Counted from the stretch's first letter, positions 11,650 through 21,059 are shown. The stretch is DNA of 64,000 nucleotides from Elephas maximus indicus (GCF_024166365.1 NW_026060237.1:2356001-2420000); one strand, 5' to 3'. The notes: generated from the letters alone by a model not told the origin. Program-made: numbers and translations.

Positions 11650-13130
11650 TAAAGGTTAAAAGGCTTGTAGGTACCTATGACCAAGAACCTATGGGACTGA
11701 AGGAAGAAGCTGAAGCTACACAGCAGGTGCTGGTCAAAAACATAAGAACTGACCAAATACCATGGAGATGCTTCAACAAATGAATGTGGTGCTGGAAGTG
11801 TTCACAGCAACCTGGCCAATCTACTGGAAGAGATCTATATTTGATATCGTTCTAAAGAAAGGTGATCCAACAGAGTGCAGAAATTATCAAACAATACCAT
11901 ATATGCAGGTAAAATTTTGCTGAAGATAAATTAAAAGTGGTTGCAGCAGTATATCAATAGGGAACTTCCATAAATTCAAGTTAGATTCAGAAGAGGGCGC
12001 AGAAAAAGTGTTATCATTGCTGATGTCAGGTGGATCATGGCTGGAAGCAGAGAATACAGGAAAGATATCTACATGTGTTTTATTGACGATGCAAAGGAAT
12101 TCAATTTTGAGGATAATAACGAATTATGGATCACATTGTGAAGTATGGGGATTTTAGAACACTTAATTTTGCTGATGTGGAACCTGTACATATACCATGC
12201 ATCATTGTTCAGGCAGAACAAGTGAATACGGTGTGGTATGCACCATGGTTGTATCCGTTCACCATAGATACTCAATTTATATGCTGATCAATTAATGTGA
12301 GAAGCTGGAGTGTCTGAAGAAAAACATGCCATCAAGACTGCAGGAAGACTCATTAATAACCTGAGAAAGGCAGATGATACAACCTTGCTTACTGAAGGCA
12401 AGGTGGACTTGAAGCACTTACTGATAAAGATCAAAGACTACAGCCTTCAGCATGGATTACACCCCAACATAGAGAAAAGAAAAATCCTTACAACTGGGCC
12501 AACAAGCAACATCATGATAAACAGAGAAAAGGTGGAAGTTGTCAAGGATTTCATTTCACTTGGGTACACCATCAGTGCCAGCCGTCAGGAAATCAAATGA
12601 TGTATTGCACTGGGCAAATCTTCTGCAAAAAGACCTCTTGTAAGTGTTGAATAGCAAAGATGTTACTTTGAGGACTAAGGTGCACCTGACCCAAGCCATG
12701 ATGTTTTCAATTGCCTCATAAGCGATCAAAAGCTGGACAATGAATAAGGAAGTCTGAAGAAGAACTGATGTCTTCGAGTTATGTCATTGGGGAAGATTAT
12801 TGAATATATTTTGAACTACCAGAAGAGCAAACAAACTGTCTTGGAAGATATGCAGCCAGAATGTTCCCTGGAAGCAAGGATGGACAGACTTCATCTCACA
12901 CACTTTGTACATGTTATCTGAGGGGAAGAACATTATGTTTGGTAGTGGGTCAGCAAGAAAGAAGAACGCCCTTGACCAGATGGATTAGCACAGCGTCTGC
13001 AGACAATGGATTCAAACATAGCAGCCATTGTGAGGATGGTGCAGGGACAGGCAACGTTTCATACTGCAGTACACAGAGTCACTATGAGTCAGAATGGACT
13101 AAATGGCACCAAACAACGACAACAATGAAG
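11650..13130 (+). mobile_element. RTE-clade LINE, RT domain through 3' end
   Basis: The plus strand carries the RTE RT region ('KKGDPTECRNYQTIP'-like at about 11855-11905), the active-site region 'INNLRKADDTTLLTEGKVDLKHLL' (12352-12420, where the usual Y of YADD reads as K), the C-terminal part and the 3' tail ending near 13120 in 'GAATGGACTAAATGGCACC'. Frames 12310-12600 and 12861-13298 are remnants. It is 5' truncated at about 11650. Confidence 0.8.
12310..12600 (+). pseudogene. RTE reverse transcriptase fragment with damaged active site
   Basis: The fragment contains 'LINNLRKADDTTLLTEGKVDLKHLLIKIKDYSLQHGLHPNIEKRK' and 'GPTSNIMINREKVEVVKDFISLG', diagnostic of the RTE/BovB RT palm and the segment after it. 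The catalytic motif reads KADD instead of YADD. A stop at 12598 ends the open stretch; the rest of the C-terminus is out of frame downstream. Confidence 0.75.
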
Positions 13131-13184
13131 ATGATAGTGTGCATACATATCCTCTTATGTAATCTTCAACGAGTATTACAATCA

Positions 13185-15075
13185 GACAGCAGGAAAACTT
13201 ATCCAAGGGAAAATAAGAGGTCAAAGTTCATACCAGCAGGAGCTGGCATTAATATCATAGCAAAAAACAGGTCATGGTTATTGCAGCCAGGGAATTAGCA
13301 TCTATATCCAGCTGAACAGGAACTCAAGATATGTATACTTGGAAACTAAATCCACATCCCATTAGGAACCCTGGTGGCACAGTGTTTAAGAGTTACAGCT
13401 GCTAACCAGAAGGTCGGCAGTTCAAATCCACCAGACACTGCTTTGAAAACCATGTGGCAGTTCTACTCCTTCCTGTAGAGTTGCTATGCATCAGAATCCA
13501 CCCGATCACAATGATAATGGGCAGTAGAAAATATGGTGAATTTATTATGGTCAAGAGGTTAGCATGCATACCCAAAGAAAAACATGATGGGGTAAAACAA
13601 GCTATAAGACTAAATATTTGCTTACAAAATAGTAATAATACTAATGTCAAGGTTGTTATGGCCGTAAACTTAGCACTGCTAGCCAGTGAAATAAAAGGTC
13701 AGGATTAATAAAACCTGGAACTCATCCATATCGTAACATAAGGAGGGGCACGATGTTACAACCTCCATATACAAGGAGAAAGGAGGTTAGGGTTCAAAGA
13801 ATCATGAGCCTGAAATCATATTTTAGTAAGAGCTACATCATGCTTCTTAAAGCCAGGAAGCTACATTCACACGCTATTTAAGAGAAGATCAGGGCTCATA
13901 AAGCCCTGGTCTGACTCAGATTGTGGTAAGAATTGTGTTACGGTTGCTATAAGCAGGTAAGTAGCAACCACGTTCGTGGAAAAAATTGTATTAGGGTTCA
14001 TAAAGCCAATAGCCTGTATCCGTATTCTAGTAAAAATAGCTCATGGTTCTCATGGCCGGAAAGCTAGAATCCATATACTATGAAACATAAAGACAGACTT
14101 CAAAGCATTCAAATCTGAGTAAAAACCTGAAACTGGATCTGAGTACTAAAGAGGCCGTGGTTGTTAGAGTCAAGAAATTCATATGTTGGGAGACTGAAGG
14201 TCAGGTTCACTGAGCCAGAAAAATGCATCCATAGCCAAGGGAAAAGGGGGCCAGAGTAAGTACAGCCAGATAGGTAGTATTCATATTCCTGATTAAAGAT
14301 GGTCAGAGTCCATATGAGAGGAAATTTGCATTAATAACCTACTTAAAAAAGACTCATGGCTTGTGAGGGCTGGAAATTAGCATCTATACCCAGAGAAACA
14401 TGAAGGCAGGATTCACGGAGAAGAACCTTAATGTATGCACTAGTGAGAAAAAGGTCATTTTTAACAAAGCTAGAAAGAAAACATCCATAACCTTAAAATA
14501 ATATCTATGTCTTTACTAAGATATTGACATAATAGTAAGGATTATGCCATGGTTGTTACAAAAATGAAGTTAGCAACCATATCCAAGAGGAAAAAAAATA
14601 ACAAAAAAGATCAGGTTTCACAGAGCCAGGAGCTTGACCCATATTCTGGTAATGAAATAGTCAAAGGCAGTACGGTTAGAAAGCTAGCATCCTAATCAAG
14701 TAGACGAGAGGCCAGGGTTCACAGAGCTTGATACATTCACACATTTTTTAATAAGAAATATGACGTGAGTGTTACAGCCAAAATCTGCTAATAGAGAAGT
14801 TCATGATCCATAGAACCAAGAGACTAAATCAACACCCTATTAAGTTATGGGGCATGGTTGTTACAGAACCATGTAGAGGGAAGGGAAGGGTTCTTTTATC
14901 AAAGTTGATATCGATATCCTGTTGAGAATTATGCTTTGGATTTCAGCCAGGAATCCAGCACCACTATACAAGGGATAAGGAAATCATGCTACATCTCAGT
15001 AAGAATTAGGAATGGTGCTTTCAGCCAGGAGGTCAACATTTATATTCAAGGGAGAGGAAGTCATTGTACGTGGAA
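13185..15075 (+). repeat. Degenerate tandem minisatellite, about 50-bp units of two alternating types
   Basis: About 35 diverged units repeat head to tail, interrupted by a SINE at 13368-13525. One type carries a core like 'GGTCAGGGTTCACAGAGCC' (13698, 13888, 14200, 14608, 14710); the other carries 'CATGGTTGTTACAGCC' (13840, 14040, 14155, 14539, 14849). Both continue with 'AGGAAGCTAGCATCCATAT' and an A-rich end. The types alternate, giving a higher-order period of about 100 bp. No protein frame follows the repeat. I do not recognise it as a named family. The count and period are by eye. Confidence 0.75.
13368..13525 (+). mobile_element. AfroSINE inserted in the minisatellite
   Basis: A nearly canonical copy: 'AACCCTGGTGGCACAGTG', 'CAGCTGCTAACCAGAAGGTC', 'GGCAGTTCAAATCCACCAG' and 'GGCAGTTCTACTCCTTCCTG'. 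The last three match the box B region and body of the family. It splits one minisatellite unit, so it is younger than the array. Confidence 0.85.
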
Positions 15076-15290
15076 CAACTACTGACCAGTTGCCATCGTG
15101 TTGAATCTGACTCATAGCAACCCCAGATATTGCAGAGTAGTAATGTACTCCACAGGTTTTTTTGTTTTCTAAGTCTGTGCCCTTTGGGAAGTAGATAGCC
15201 AGAACTTTCACTTGAGGGGCCTCTATGTGGACTCCAACTGTCAATCTTTCTGTTAGCAGTCATATGTTTAACGGTTTGGGCCACCCAGAA
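15075..15290 (-). mobile_element. AfroSINE, second subfamily, minus orientation
   Basis: The plus strand reads 'CCAGTTGCCATCGTGTTGAATC', 'GACTCATAGCAACCCC', 'GGAAGTAGATAGCCAGAAC' and 'GTTAGCAGTCATATGTTTAACGG', the complement of the subfamily whose body has 'GAAAGGCCTGGCxATCTACTTCC'. It closes the minisatellite on its right side. Confidence 0.75.
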
Positions 15291-15291
15291 G

Positions 15292-16230
15292 ATAGTGTCA
15301 TAATTTAAGGAGGGAGGGTGTTAAGATTAACAGATCCAATGGCTGGCAGAGCCACTGTGGAAAAGGGTCTGAGCATTTCTCAAAGCAACGATTGTTCTAC
15401 CACCACACCAGCAGACAAGTGCAGCTCCGGGCTTTTATCAAGAGCTGGAGCTCTCTTTTTGCACAAGTCCACCTACAAAAGTATAATAGCAGCCTGATTT
15501 GTAAGAGCGAGAAGTCAGATACTAAGCTCACCCTGCTTGAACCACACCAGAGGCCTTTTCTTAGTGCAAAAATGTGGTGGACAGCAGGAGTTCTACACTG
15601 GACACCCTGGGGGGATCCCCAGACAGGCAGAATGACTGCCCAGAAGAAGGTGCCCAGGAAGGGTAAACCGTCCACCTACGTTACGTACCGTAGGGTTCCT
15701 TTGCATCGATTCTCCAAAGGGCGACGCTGGGTAAAGGCGGAGGAGCTGTGTGGTGGCCAGGCCTCAGCTCAGGAGCACTGGCTGTGCAGATGGAAGGGTG
15801 AAGGATGGGCTCCTTGGGGACATCATCATGGCCAGTACCTTGTGGGTATGGCTTCCCACACCCCGGTTGTGACACTGTGTTAGAAGGGGTCTCCAGACTT
15901 TACCCTGGGACAAAGACAGTGATCGGGTCCTGGGATGTGTTCATGTCATTTCTCAGGAGGGCAGGGGTACTCACAATGGGATTCAGAAGAGAGAGACAAA
16001 ATGAAAACAAAGACAAAAGCACCGTAGAACTAAGATGAGTAGGTTTTCCTGAGTATTCTCACCAACACTGCCTGGAAATCCTGGGTGTGGATCCACCACC
16101 GACTGGGCCACGCCCTGGAAGTGGCCTGGTTCTCCCAGTGGACAGACCTTGTCCCAGTGCCTGGAGCACAGGTGGTGGCTGAGGCGGGAACAACCCATAT
16201 CCATTCAGACCAACAGCATCAGTGTCAGCA
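15292..16230. other. Non-repeat DNA upstream of the PCED1B-like frame
   Basis: About 940 bp with no repeat that I recognise. Base composition rises from mixed to GC-rich. A plus-strand frame at 15392-15883 (163 codons) has no recognisable domain and sits in DNA with stops close by in other frames; I do not call it a gene. A small CpG-containing cluster lies near 15670-15745. Confidence 0.4.
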
Positions 16231-16555
16231 CCGCTGCCCTCCACCAGGGGGAGCCAAGCTGGGTACGGGGGCAGGGCCGTGGGTTCAGAGGTCACACCGT
16301 GGGCCTAAGGATTGGCGAGACGGCTTTCAGGGCCCCGGACGCTGCCCCCTTTCTCCGCCCGGTCCAGGCCCAGGCCAGTCCAGCTGCATTAAACAGCCCC
16401 CCGTCTGCCCGCCCGGCCGCCCCGACAACCGCCAGCCAGCCAGCCAGCCTGCCCTCTCTCCGTCTCTGGCAGCAGCCGCTCAGCCCTCGGTCCAGAGCTC
16501 TTTCGGGACCCGCCCTGAGGGAAGGCAGGAGCTAGGCCACCTTCGCCCAGCCACC
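16231..16555 (+). promoter_or_regulatory. GC- and CpG-rich leader, possible promoter or 5' UTR
   Basis: This 325-bp stretch directly before the PCED1B-like ATG is rich in C and G and holds roughly two dozen CpG dinucleotides, unlike the AT-rich repeats around it. It includes the short tandem CCAG repeat near 16430-16450. It ends in GCCCAGCCACCATGG, a strong Kozak context. This fits a CpG-island promoter or a 5' UTR carried along with a retrocopy. The reading frame of the ORF stays open upstream to 16085, probably by chance in stop-poor GC-rich DNA. Confidence 0.5.
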
Positions 16556-17338
16556 ATGGTCCACCTGAGGGCGTCCGAAGTCCGGCAGCTGCTGCACAAG
16601 TTCGTGGTCGTCATGGGGGACTCGGTGCAGAGGGCCGTGTACAAGGACCTGGTGCTCCTGCTGCAGAAGGACTGCCTGCTCTCAAGCAGTCAGCTGAAGG
16701 CCAAGGGCGAGATGAGCTTCGAGCAGGACAGGCTGCTGCACGGCGGCTGGTGGGGCCGTAGGCACAACGGGACCCACTACCGCGAAGTCCGCGAGTTCTG
16801 CTCCACACACCACCTTGTGCGCGTCTACTTCCTCACACGCGCCTACTCCCCGTACGTGGAGAAAGTCCTGCTGGAGCTGCTGAGGGGCGAGCACGGCCCA
16901 GACGTGGTCATCATTAACTCCTGCCTCTGGGACCTGTCCAGGTATGGCCAGGATTCCATGTGGAGCTACAGGAGGAACCTGGAGACCCTGTTCTGGCGCC
17001 TTCGCCAGGTGCTGCCCGAGTCCTGCCTCGTGGTGTGGAACACTGCCATGCCCGTGGCTGAGACGGTCTCAGGGGGTTTCTTACCACCTGAGGGCATGCC
17101 CCCGACCGCGTGCCTGCGGGATGATGTGGTGGAGGCCAACTTCTACAGCGCTGCTGAGGCCAGCAGGCTCGGCTTCGACGTGCTGGACTTGCATTTCCAC
17201 TTCCGGCACTCCTGGCAGCGTCGGCAGCCAGACGGCGTGCACTGGAACCAAAATGCTCCCCGAAGGCAAAACACGGGGAGGGTGCTGCTTATCTCCTTAA
17301 AGAGGAAGAGCTGGAATGGGCCAGGCTTTGTGTACTGA
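16556..17338 (+). CDS. PCED1B-like: PC-esterase domain protein (PCED1B-like), C-terminally truncated; probable retrocopy
   Basis: A 260-codon open frame, single exon as seen. It matches the PC-esterase (PCED1A/PCED1B, formerly FAM113) family, SGNH/GDSL-type hydrolases predicted to act on modified cell-surface components; the exact substrate is not known to me. Conserved blocks are '[19 protein letters not shown]' (GDS at residues 21-23, Ser23 the likely nucleophile), '[12 protein letters not shown]' (120-131), '[10 protein letters not shown]' (158-167), '[14 protein letters not shown]' (207-220) and 'DGVHW' (226-230, Asp/His). Family members are about 430-455 residues with a proline-rich tail. 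Here homology stops at residue 231 and 30 unrelated residues follow. One residue seems missing after H14. The ATG at 16556 has a Kozak match and aligns with the family start; the frame is open upstream to 16085. Details such as '[13 protein letters not shown]' favour PCED1B over PCED1A. No poly(A) tract follows, so retrocopy status is an inference. Confidence 0.7.
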   Translation: MVHLRASEVRQLLHKFVVVMGDSVQRAVYKDLVLLLQKDCLLSSSQLKAKGEMSFEQDRLLHGGWWGRRHNGTHYREVREFCSTHHLVRVYFLTRAYSPYVEKVLLELLRGEHGPDVVIINSCLWDLSRYGQDSMWSYRRNLETLFWRLRQVLPESCLVVWNTAMPVAETVSGGFLPPEGMPPTACLRDDVVEANFYSAAEASRLGFDVLDLHFHFRHSWQRRQPDGVHWNQNAPRRQNTGRVLLISLKRKSWNGPGFVY

Positions 17339-17395
17339 GACTTCCCTTACATGTGTTATTTATTCGACAGCAACCGTATTAGGAAGGTGATATTG

Positions 17396-17759
17396 TTAAG
17401 AAACTCTGGTAGCACAATGGTTAAGTGCTTGGCTGCTAAACCAAAAGGTCGGCGGTTCGGACCCACCTGCTGCTCTGCAAAAGAAAGATATGGCAGTCTA
17501 CTTCCGTAATGAGTAAAAAAAAACCGAACCAAACCCACTGTCGTCTAGTCGATTCCACTCATAGCAACACTATAGGACAGGGTAGAACTGCCCAGTGGAG
17601 TTGCCAAGGAGCGCCTAGCGGATATGAACTGCCAGCCTGTTGGTTAGCAGCTGTAGCACTTAACCACTACTCCACCAGGGTTTCACCGTAGTGAGTACAG
17701 CCTAGGAAACGTTATGAGGCAGTTCTATTTCACCCTATAGTTTCTATGAGTCGTGAAAA
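17396..17759 (+). mobile_element. AfroSINE (plus) split by a second SINE
   Basis: The 5' half lies at 17396-17515 ('GAAACTCTGGTAGCACAATGG', 'TGCTAAACCAAAAGGTCGGC') and the 3' half at 17686-17759 ('TACAGCCTAGGAAACGTTATG', 'ACCCTATAGTTTCTATGAG'). The intervening minus SINE is flanked by CCGTAATGAGTA (17504-17515) and CCGTAGTGAGTA (17686-17697), a 12-bp target-site duplication with one mismatch. Confidence 0.85.
17516..17685 (-). mobile_element. AfroSINE inserted into another SINE, minus orientation
   Basis: The plus strand begins with an A-run (complement would be T; seen as AAAAAAAACC), then 'CACTGTCGTCTAGTCGATTCC', 'GGTAGAACTGCCC', 'GCCAAGGAGCGCCTAGCGG' and 'TAACCACTACTCCACCAGGG'. The 12-bp flanking duplication supports a real insertion. 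The same junction occurs at 1-256. Confidence 0.85.
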
Positions 17760-17860
17760 CTGTTGTTAGCTGCTATGGAGTTAGCCTAGACTCATGGTGA
17801 CCCCGTGCACAATACATAGAAACACTACCTGATCCTGTCCCATCCCAAGGATTGGTTGGT

Positions 17861-18306
17861 GTCATTGATTGAATATGTCCCCCCAAAAATGTGTGTATTC
17901 CTTCGGCTGGGCTGTGATTCCCAGTATTGTGTGATTTTCCTGTGTTGTAAATCCTGCCTCTATGATGTTAATGACAGAGGATGAGTGGTAGTTTTGTCTT
18001 GAGGCAATCTCTTGAGATACAAAAAAGGGAAGGGAGCAGACAGACAGGGGGACCACATACCACCAAGAAAGCAGTGCTAGGAGTAGAAGAGATACTTTGG
18101 ACCCAGGGTCCCTGCATCAAGAAGCTCATATTCCAGGGGGGAAGTTTGATGAGAAGGCCCACAGAGAGAGAGAGAAAACCTTCCCCTGGAGCTGACACCA
18201 TGAATTTGGACTTTAAGCCTATATTACTGTGAGGAAATAAATTTCTCTTTGTTAAAGCCACCCTCTTGTGGCATTTCTGTTATAGCAGCACTAGATGACT
18301 AAGACA
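17861..18306 (+). mobile_element. Solo LTR, MaLR/ERV-L-like, inserted in the tRNA-Gly SINE
   Basis: The element begins TGTCATTGATTGAATATGTCC and ends GATGACTAAGACA, giving the TG...CA ends of an LTR. Near the 3' end 'GAAATAAATTTCTCTTTGTTAAAG' resembles the polyadenylation region of MaLR (MLT/MST) LTRs. Flanks GTTGG (17856-17860) and GGTGG (18307-18311) are a near-match 5-bp target-site duplication, the size expected. No internal retroviral genes are present. Confidence 0.7.
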
Positions 18307-18480
18307 GGTGGAGATCAGACTGTTGTGATCTACAAGGTTCTCAATGGCTGATTTACAGAATAGATTGTCAGGGCTTTCTTACTAGTCAGTCTCAGTCTGG
18401 AAGCTCCACTGATACCTGTTCAGCATCACAGCAGTATACAAGCTTCCACTGACACACAGGTGGTGGGTGCACATGAGGTG

Positions 18481-18549
18481 CATTGGCTGGGAATGGACCC
18501 CCAGTCTCCCACATGCAAGGTGTGGAGTCTACCACTGACCCACCACTGC
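18481..18549 (-). promoter_or_regulatory. Degenerate internal Pol III promoter in the tRNA-Gly-like SINE head
   Basis: On the minus strand the box A-like 'TGGGTCAGTGG' and box B-like 'GGTCCATTCCC' lie at tRNA spacing, close to a tRNA-Gly sequence. Box B departs from the GGTTCGANTCC consensus and loses its CpG, so activity is doubtful. Confidence 0.5.
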
Positions 18550-18555
18550 CCCCTT

Positions 18556-18820
18556 AGGGTCAGTTATAGAGACCCACTGTTACAGAGATGAGACAGCAAA
18601 AGAGATGAAGGCCGTAGTTACCAAATGGTAACAGAGTCATGATTCAGTTAGGTTTGCCTAGCTGCAGAATCCACGTGCCTTGCACTATACCACATGCCTT
18701 CAATGTAGAGGGGAAAATATGTGCATGTCTACACACGTATATGGTGGACATGTACACTGTACACACACATAGACACACACACATATATCAAGCACAAGAG
18801 ACGGGCTGTCAGCTGGGTGA
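18556..18820. other. Unassigned DNA with a short CA-rich microsatellite
   Basis: No recognised repeat or gene, except a (CA)n-like run at about 18757-18785. Nothing else supported. Confidence 0.4.
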
Positions 18821-19340
18821 TGTCTTAGTCATTTAGTGCTGTTGTAACAGAAACACCACAAGTGGATGGCTTTAACAAAGAGAAATTTATTTCTCACACT
18901 GTAGTAGGCTAGAAGTCCAAATTCACGGTGCCAGCTTGAGCATAAGGCTTTCTTTTCTCATCTCTGGAGGAAGGTCCTTGTCATCAGTCTTGCCCTGGAC
19001 TAGGAGCTTCTCCATGCAAGAACCCCACATTCAAAGCACGTGCTCTTTTCCTGGGTATTGCCTTCTCTTTGATATGAGGTCCCCATATCTCTCTGCTCAC
19101 TTCTGTCTTTTATATGTCAAAAGAGATTGCCTCAAGACATAGTCCAATCTTGTAGATTGAGTCTTGCCTCATTAACATAACTGTCTCCTATTCCACCTCA
19201 TTAACGTCACAGAGGTAGGATTTACAACACATAAGAAAATCACTTCAGGTGACAAAATGGTGGACAATGACACAATACTGGAAATCATGGCCCAGCCAAG
19301 TTGACACAGATTTTGAGGGGACACAATTTAGTCCATAACA
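18821..19340 (-). mobile_element. Solo LTR of the same family as 17861-18306, opposite orientation
   Basis: The minus strand begins TGTTATGGACTAAATTGTGTCC and ends in a 'GTGTTTCTGTTAC' and 'CTAAATGACTAAGACA' 3' terminus, matching the LTR at 17861. It has the TG...CA ends and 5-bp flanks GGTGA (18816-18820) and GGTGG (19341-19345). It is about 520 bp, longer than the first copy. Confidence 0.7.
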
Positions 19341-19345
19341 GGTGG

Positions 19346-19668
19346 GTTGTGGAGGTGTTGCATTTGAACCGGCACTCAGTGAAAGATAGGGAGAGATCAA
19401 TACTGTGATGATTCCACGTAACAGATGAAGAGTGGAGTATTAGGAACGTGAGGATTAAATAAGCAGGCGGGAAAACCCAAAGCATTTGGAAGGTTCTGGA
19501 AACATCAGAGTGGCTGGATGCAAGATCTGTGTTGAGTGCAATGAGAGGTAAGGCTGGATGCATAGAGGGATTTGAATGTTGGGAGTATAGCAAATTGCGT
19601 TTTAGATAAAGATAATATTGGGAGTAATTATCAAAAACACAGCTGGGTGTTTCCTTAAGTCCCTTAAG
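19346..19668. other. Unassigned DNA
   Basis: About 320 bp with no recognised repeat, domain or regulatory element. Confidence 0.3.
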
Positions 19669-19855
19669 GAGTTCCAGGGTGGTGAAAATGGTTAACATGC
19701 TTGGCTGCTAATCAAAAGTTTGGAGGTTAGAGTCTGCCCAGAGGTGCCTTGGAAGAAAGGCCTGGCAAGATACTTCCAAAAACTCAGCCATTTAAAAACT
19801 CTATGCAACACAGTTCTACTTGGAGTTGACTCCATCGTAAAAAAAAAAAAAAAAA
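19669..19855 (+). mobile_element. AfroSINE, second subfamily, with A-tail
   Basis: Head 'CAGGGTGGTGAAAATGGTTAAC', 'ATGCTTGGCTGCTAATCAAAAG', body 'GAAGAAAGGCCTGGCAAG' and an 18-A tail at 19839-19856. Confidence 0.8.
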
Positions 19856-19861
19856 AGTCTC

Positions 19862-20030
19862 TAAAGGAAACCCTGGTGGTATAGTGGTTAAGATCTATGG
19901 CTACTAACCAAAAGGTCAGAGTTGCAATGCAACAGCTGCTCCTTGGAATCCCTATGGGGCAGTTTTACTCTGTCCTGTACAGTCACTATGAGTCAGAATC
20001 TACTGCATGGCAGTGGGTTTTGGTTTTAAA
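19862..20030 (+). mobile_element. AfroSINE
   Basis: 'GGAAACCCTGGTGGTATAGTGG', 'GCTACTAACCAAAAGGTCAG', 'CCCTATGGGGCAGTTTTACTC' and 'CACTATGAGTCAGAATC' follow in family order. It lies directly after the SINE at 19669. Confidence 0.8.
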
Positions 20031-20400
20031 GGGTATTATTTCAGTTAATAGAAAATTTCACTTTTGTGTAAAACCATGCACTACTAATGGTATAGGAATA
20101 AAGAGATCTATTCTGAAACATCGAAATCTTTGAATCAGCAAATGAAAAGGTTTCCTTTCAGATGATGGAGGAATTTTTATCTTACTTCATGAAAAATTCT
20201 TAGGTACACAAACATGAAGACTAAAATGATGAAAAATTCCAATTGAAATACATTGAAAACAAGTACAAGTGGAGATAAACTAATTGTGGGAAGCAAAAGA
20301 CTTATAAGCACTAAAAGAATGCATTTCCCCCACAGCCAAAGATGGGTTTTGGTCCCAGGAAAGATTCAAAGCTGAACAAGTACAGCCAATAATAACCTGA
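20031..20400. other. Unassigned DNA
   Basis: 370 bp, AT-rich, no recognised repeat or gene. Confidence 0.3.
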
Positions 20401-20640
20401 TATATGAGTTGGAATTGACACGATGGCAACAGATTTGTTTTTTTGGGTATATATGGGAGTCCCTGGGTGGTCCAAACAGTTAACATGCTTGGTTGCTAGC
20501 CCAAAGGTTTGAGTCCACCCACAGGTGCCTCAGAGGAAAGGCCTGGAGTTCTACTTCTGAAAAAATCAGCCACTGAAAACCCTATGGAGCACAGTTCTAC
20601 TCTGACACACATAGGTTAGAGTTGACGCCATGACAACTTT
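20400..20640 (+). mobile_element. SINE remnant followed by an AfroSINE (second subfamily)
   Basis: 20400-20445 is a SINE tail ('GAGTTGGAATTGACACGATGGC'). 20455-20640 is a full copy with 'GGGAGTCCCTGGGTGGTCC', 'CATGCTTGGTTGCTAGCCC', 'GAGGAAAGGCCTGGAG' and 'CCCTATGGAGCACAGTTC'. Confidence 0.75.
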
Positions 20641-20865
20641 TTATTTTATAGATGATACAGATGAAGGCCCATGGGTTAAATATCAAAAGCTAATTCTGAT
20701 CTTGTGACTTAATGAATGGTGTTCTTCATTGAAACGAAAGTACTAAGAACTTCTTTGATTATTTAATTTTAAAATGAAGGTGATCTCCAACAAAGAATGA
20801 AAAGTCACACTACCAGAATTCCACTGGAAAAATCAAATAACACAGAAAAAGTGAAGGGGTATACT
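20641..20865. other. Unassigned DNA
   Basis: 225 bp, AT-rich, no recognised element. Confidence 0.3.
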
Positions 20866-21055
20866 ATACCAAAAAAAAAAAAAAAAAAAAAAAAACCATT
20901 GCCCTTGAGTTGATCCTGACTCAGAGTAATGCTATAGGTTAGAGTCAAAGTGCCCCATAGTGGTTACAAGGAGCAGCTGGTGTATTCAAACTATCAACTT
21001 TTTGGTTGGCAGCCAAATGCTTAACCACTGCCCCATCAGTGCTAAAACAAAATTC
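20866..21055 (-). mobile_element. AfroSINE, minus orientation, with a 26-A run
   Basis: A long A-run at 20871-20896 is followed by 'CCATTGCCCTTGAGTTGATCC', 'AGAGTCAAAGTGCCCCATAG', 'CAAGGAGCAGCTGG' and 'TAACCACTGCCCCATCAG', the complement of the SINE. Confidence 0.75.
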
Positions 21056-21059
21056 TAGC

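Larger units (their letters stand above)
17760..18555 (-). mobile_element. tRNA-Gly-derived SINE with RTE-like body, split by an LTR
   Basis: The parts at 17760-17860 and 18307-18555 form one minus-strand SINE. Its head, read on the minus strand from about 18549, is 'GCAGTGGTGGGTCAGTGG' (tRNA-Gly-like, degenerate box A), with a degenerate box B 'GGTCCATTCCC'. The body ('CTAGTCAGTCTCAGTCTGG' and 'CAGCATCACAGCA' on the plus strand) resembles the 5' region of the RTE elements. The 3' tail at 17760-17800 ('TTGTTAGCTGCTATGGAGTTAGC', plus strand) resembles their 3' end. Confidence 0.75.

Noticed and set aside
13185-15075. CRISPR-like array of about 50-bp units
   Set aside because: Units are contiguous and degenerate throughout with no unique spacers, in a mammalian genome. 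It is a tandem repeat, not CRISPR.
15392-15883. 163-codon plus-strand frame before the PCED1B-like gene
   Set aside because: No recognisable domain or family. It lies in stop-poor, GC-rising DNA, and the opposite strand is also open. Kept as unassigned DNA.
18481-18549. Possible tRNA-Gly gene
   Set aside because: Box B is degraded and the tRNA-like part continues into a SINE body; it is the head of a SINE.
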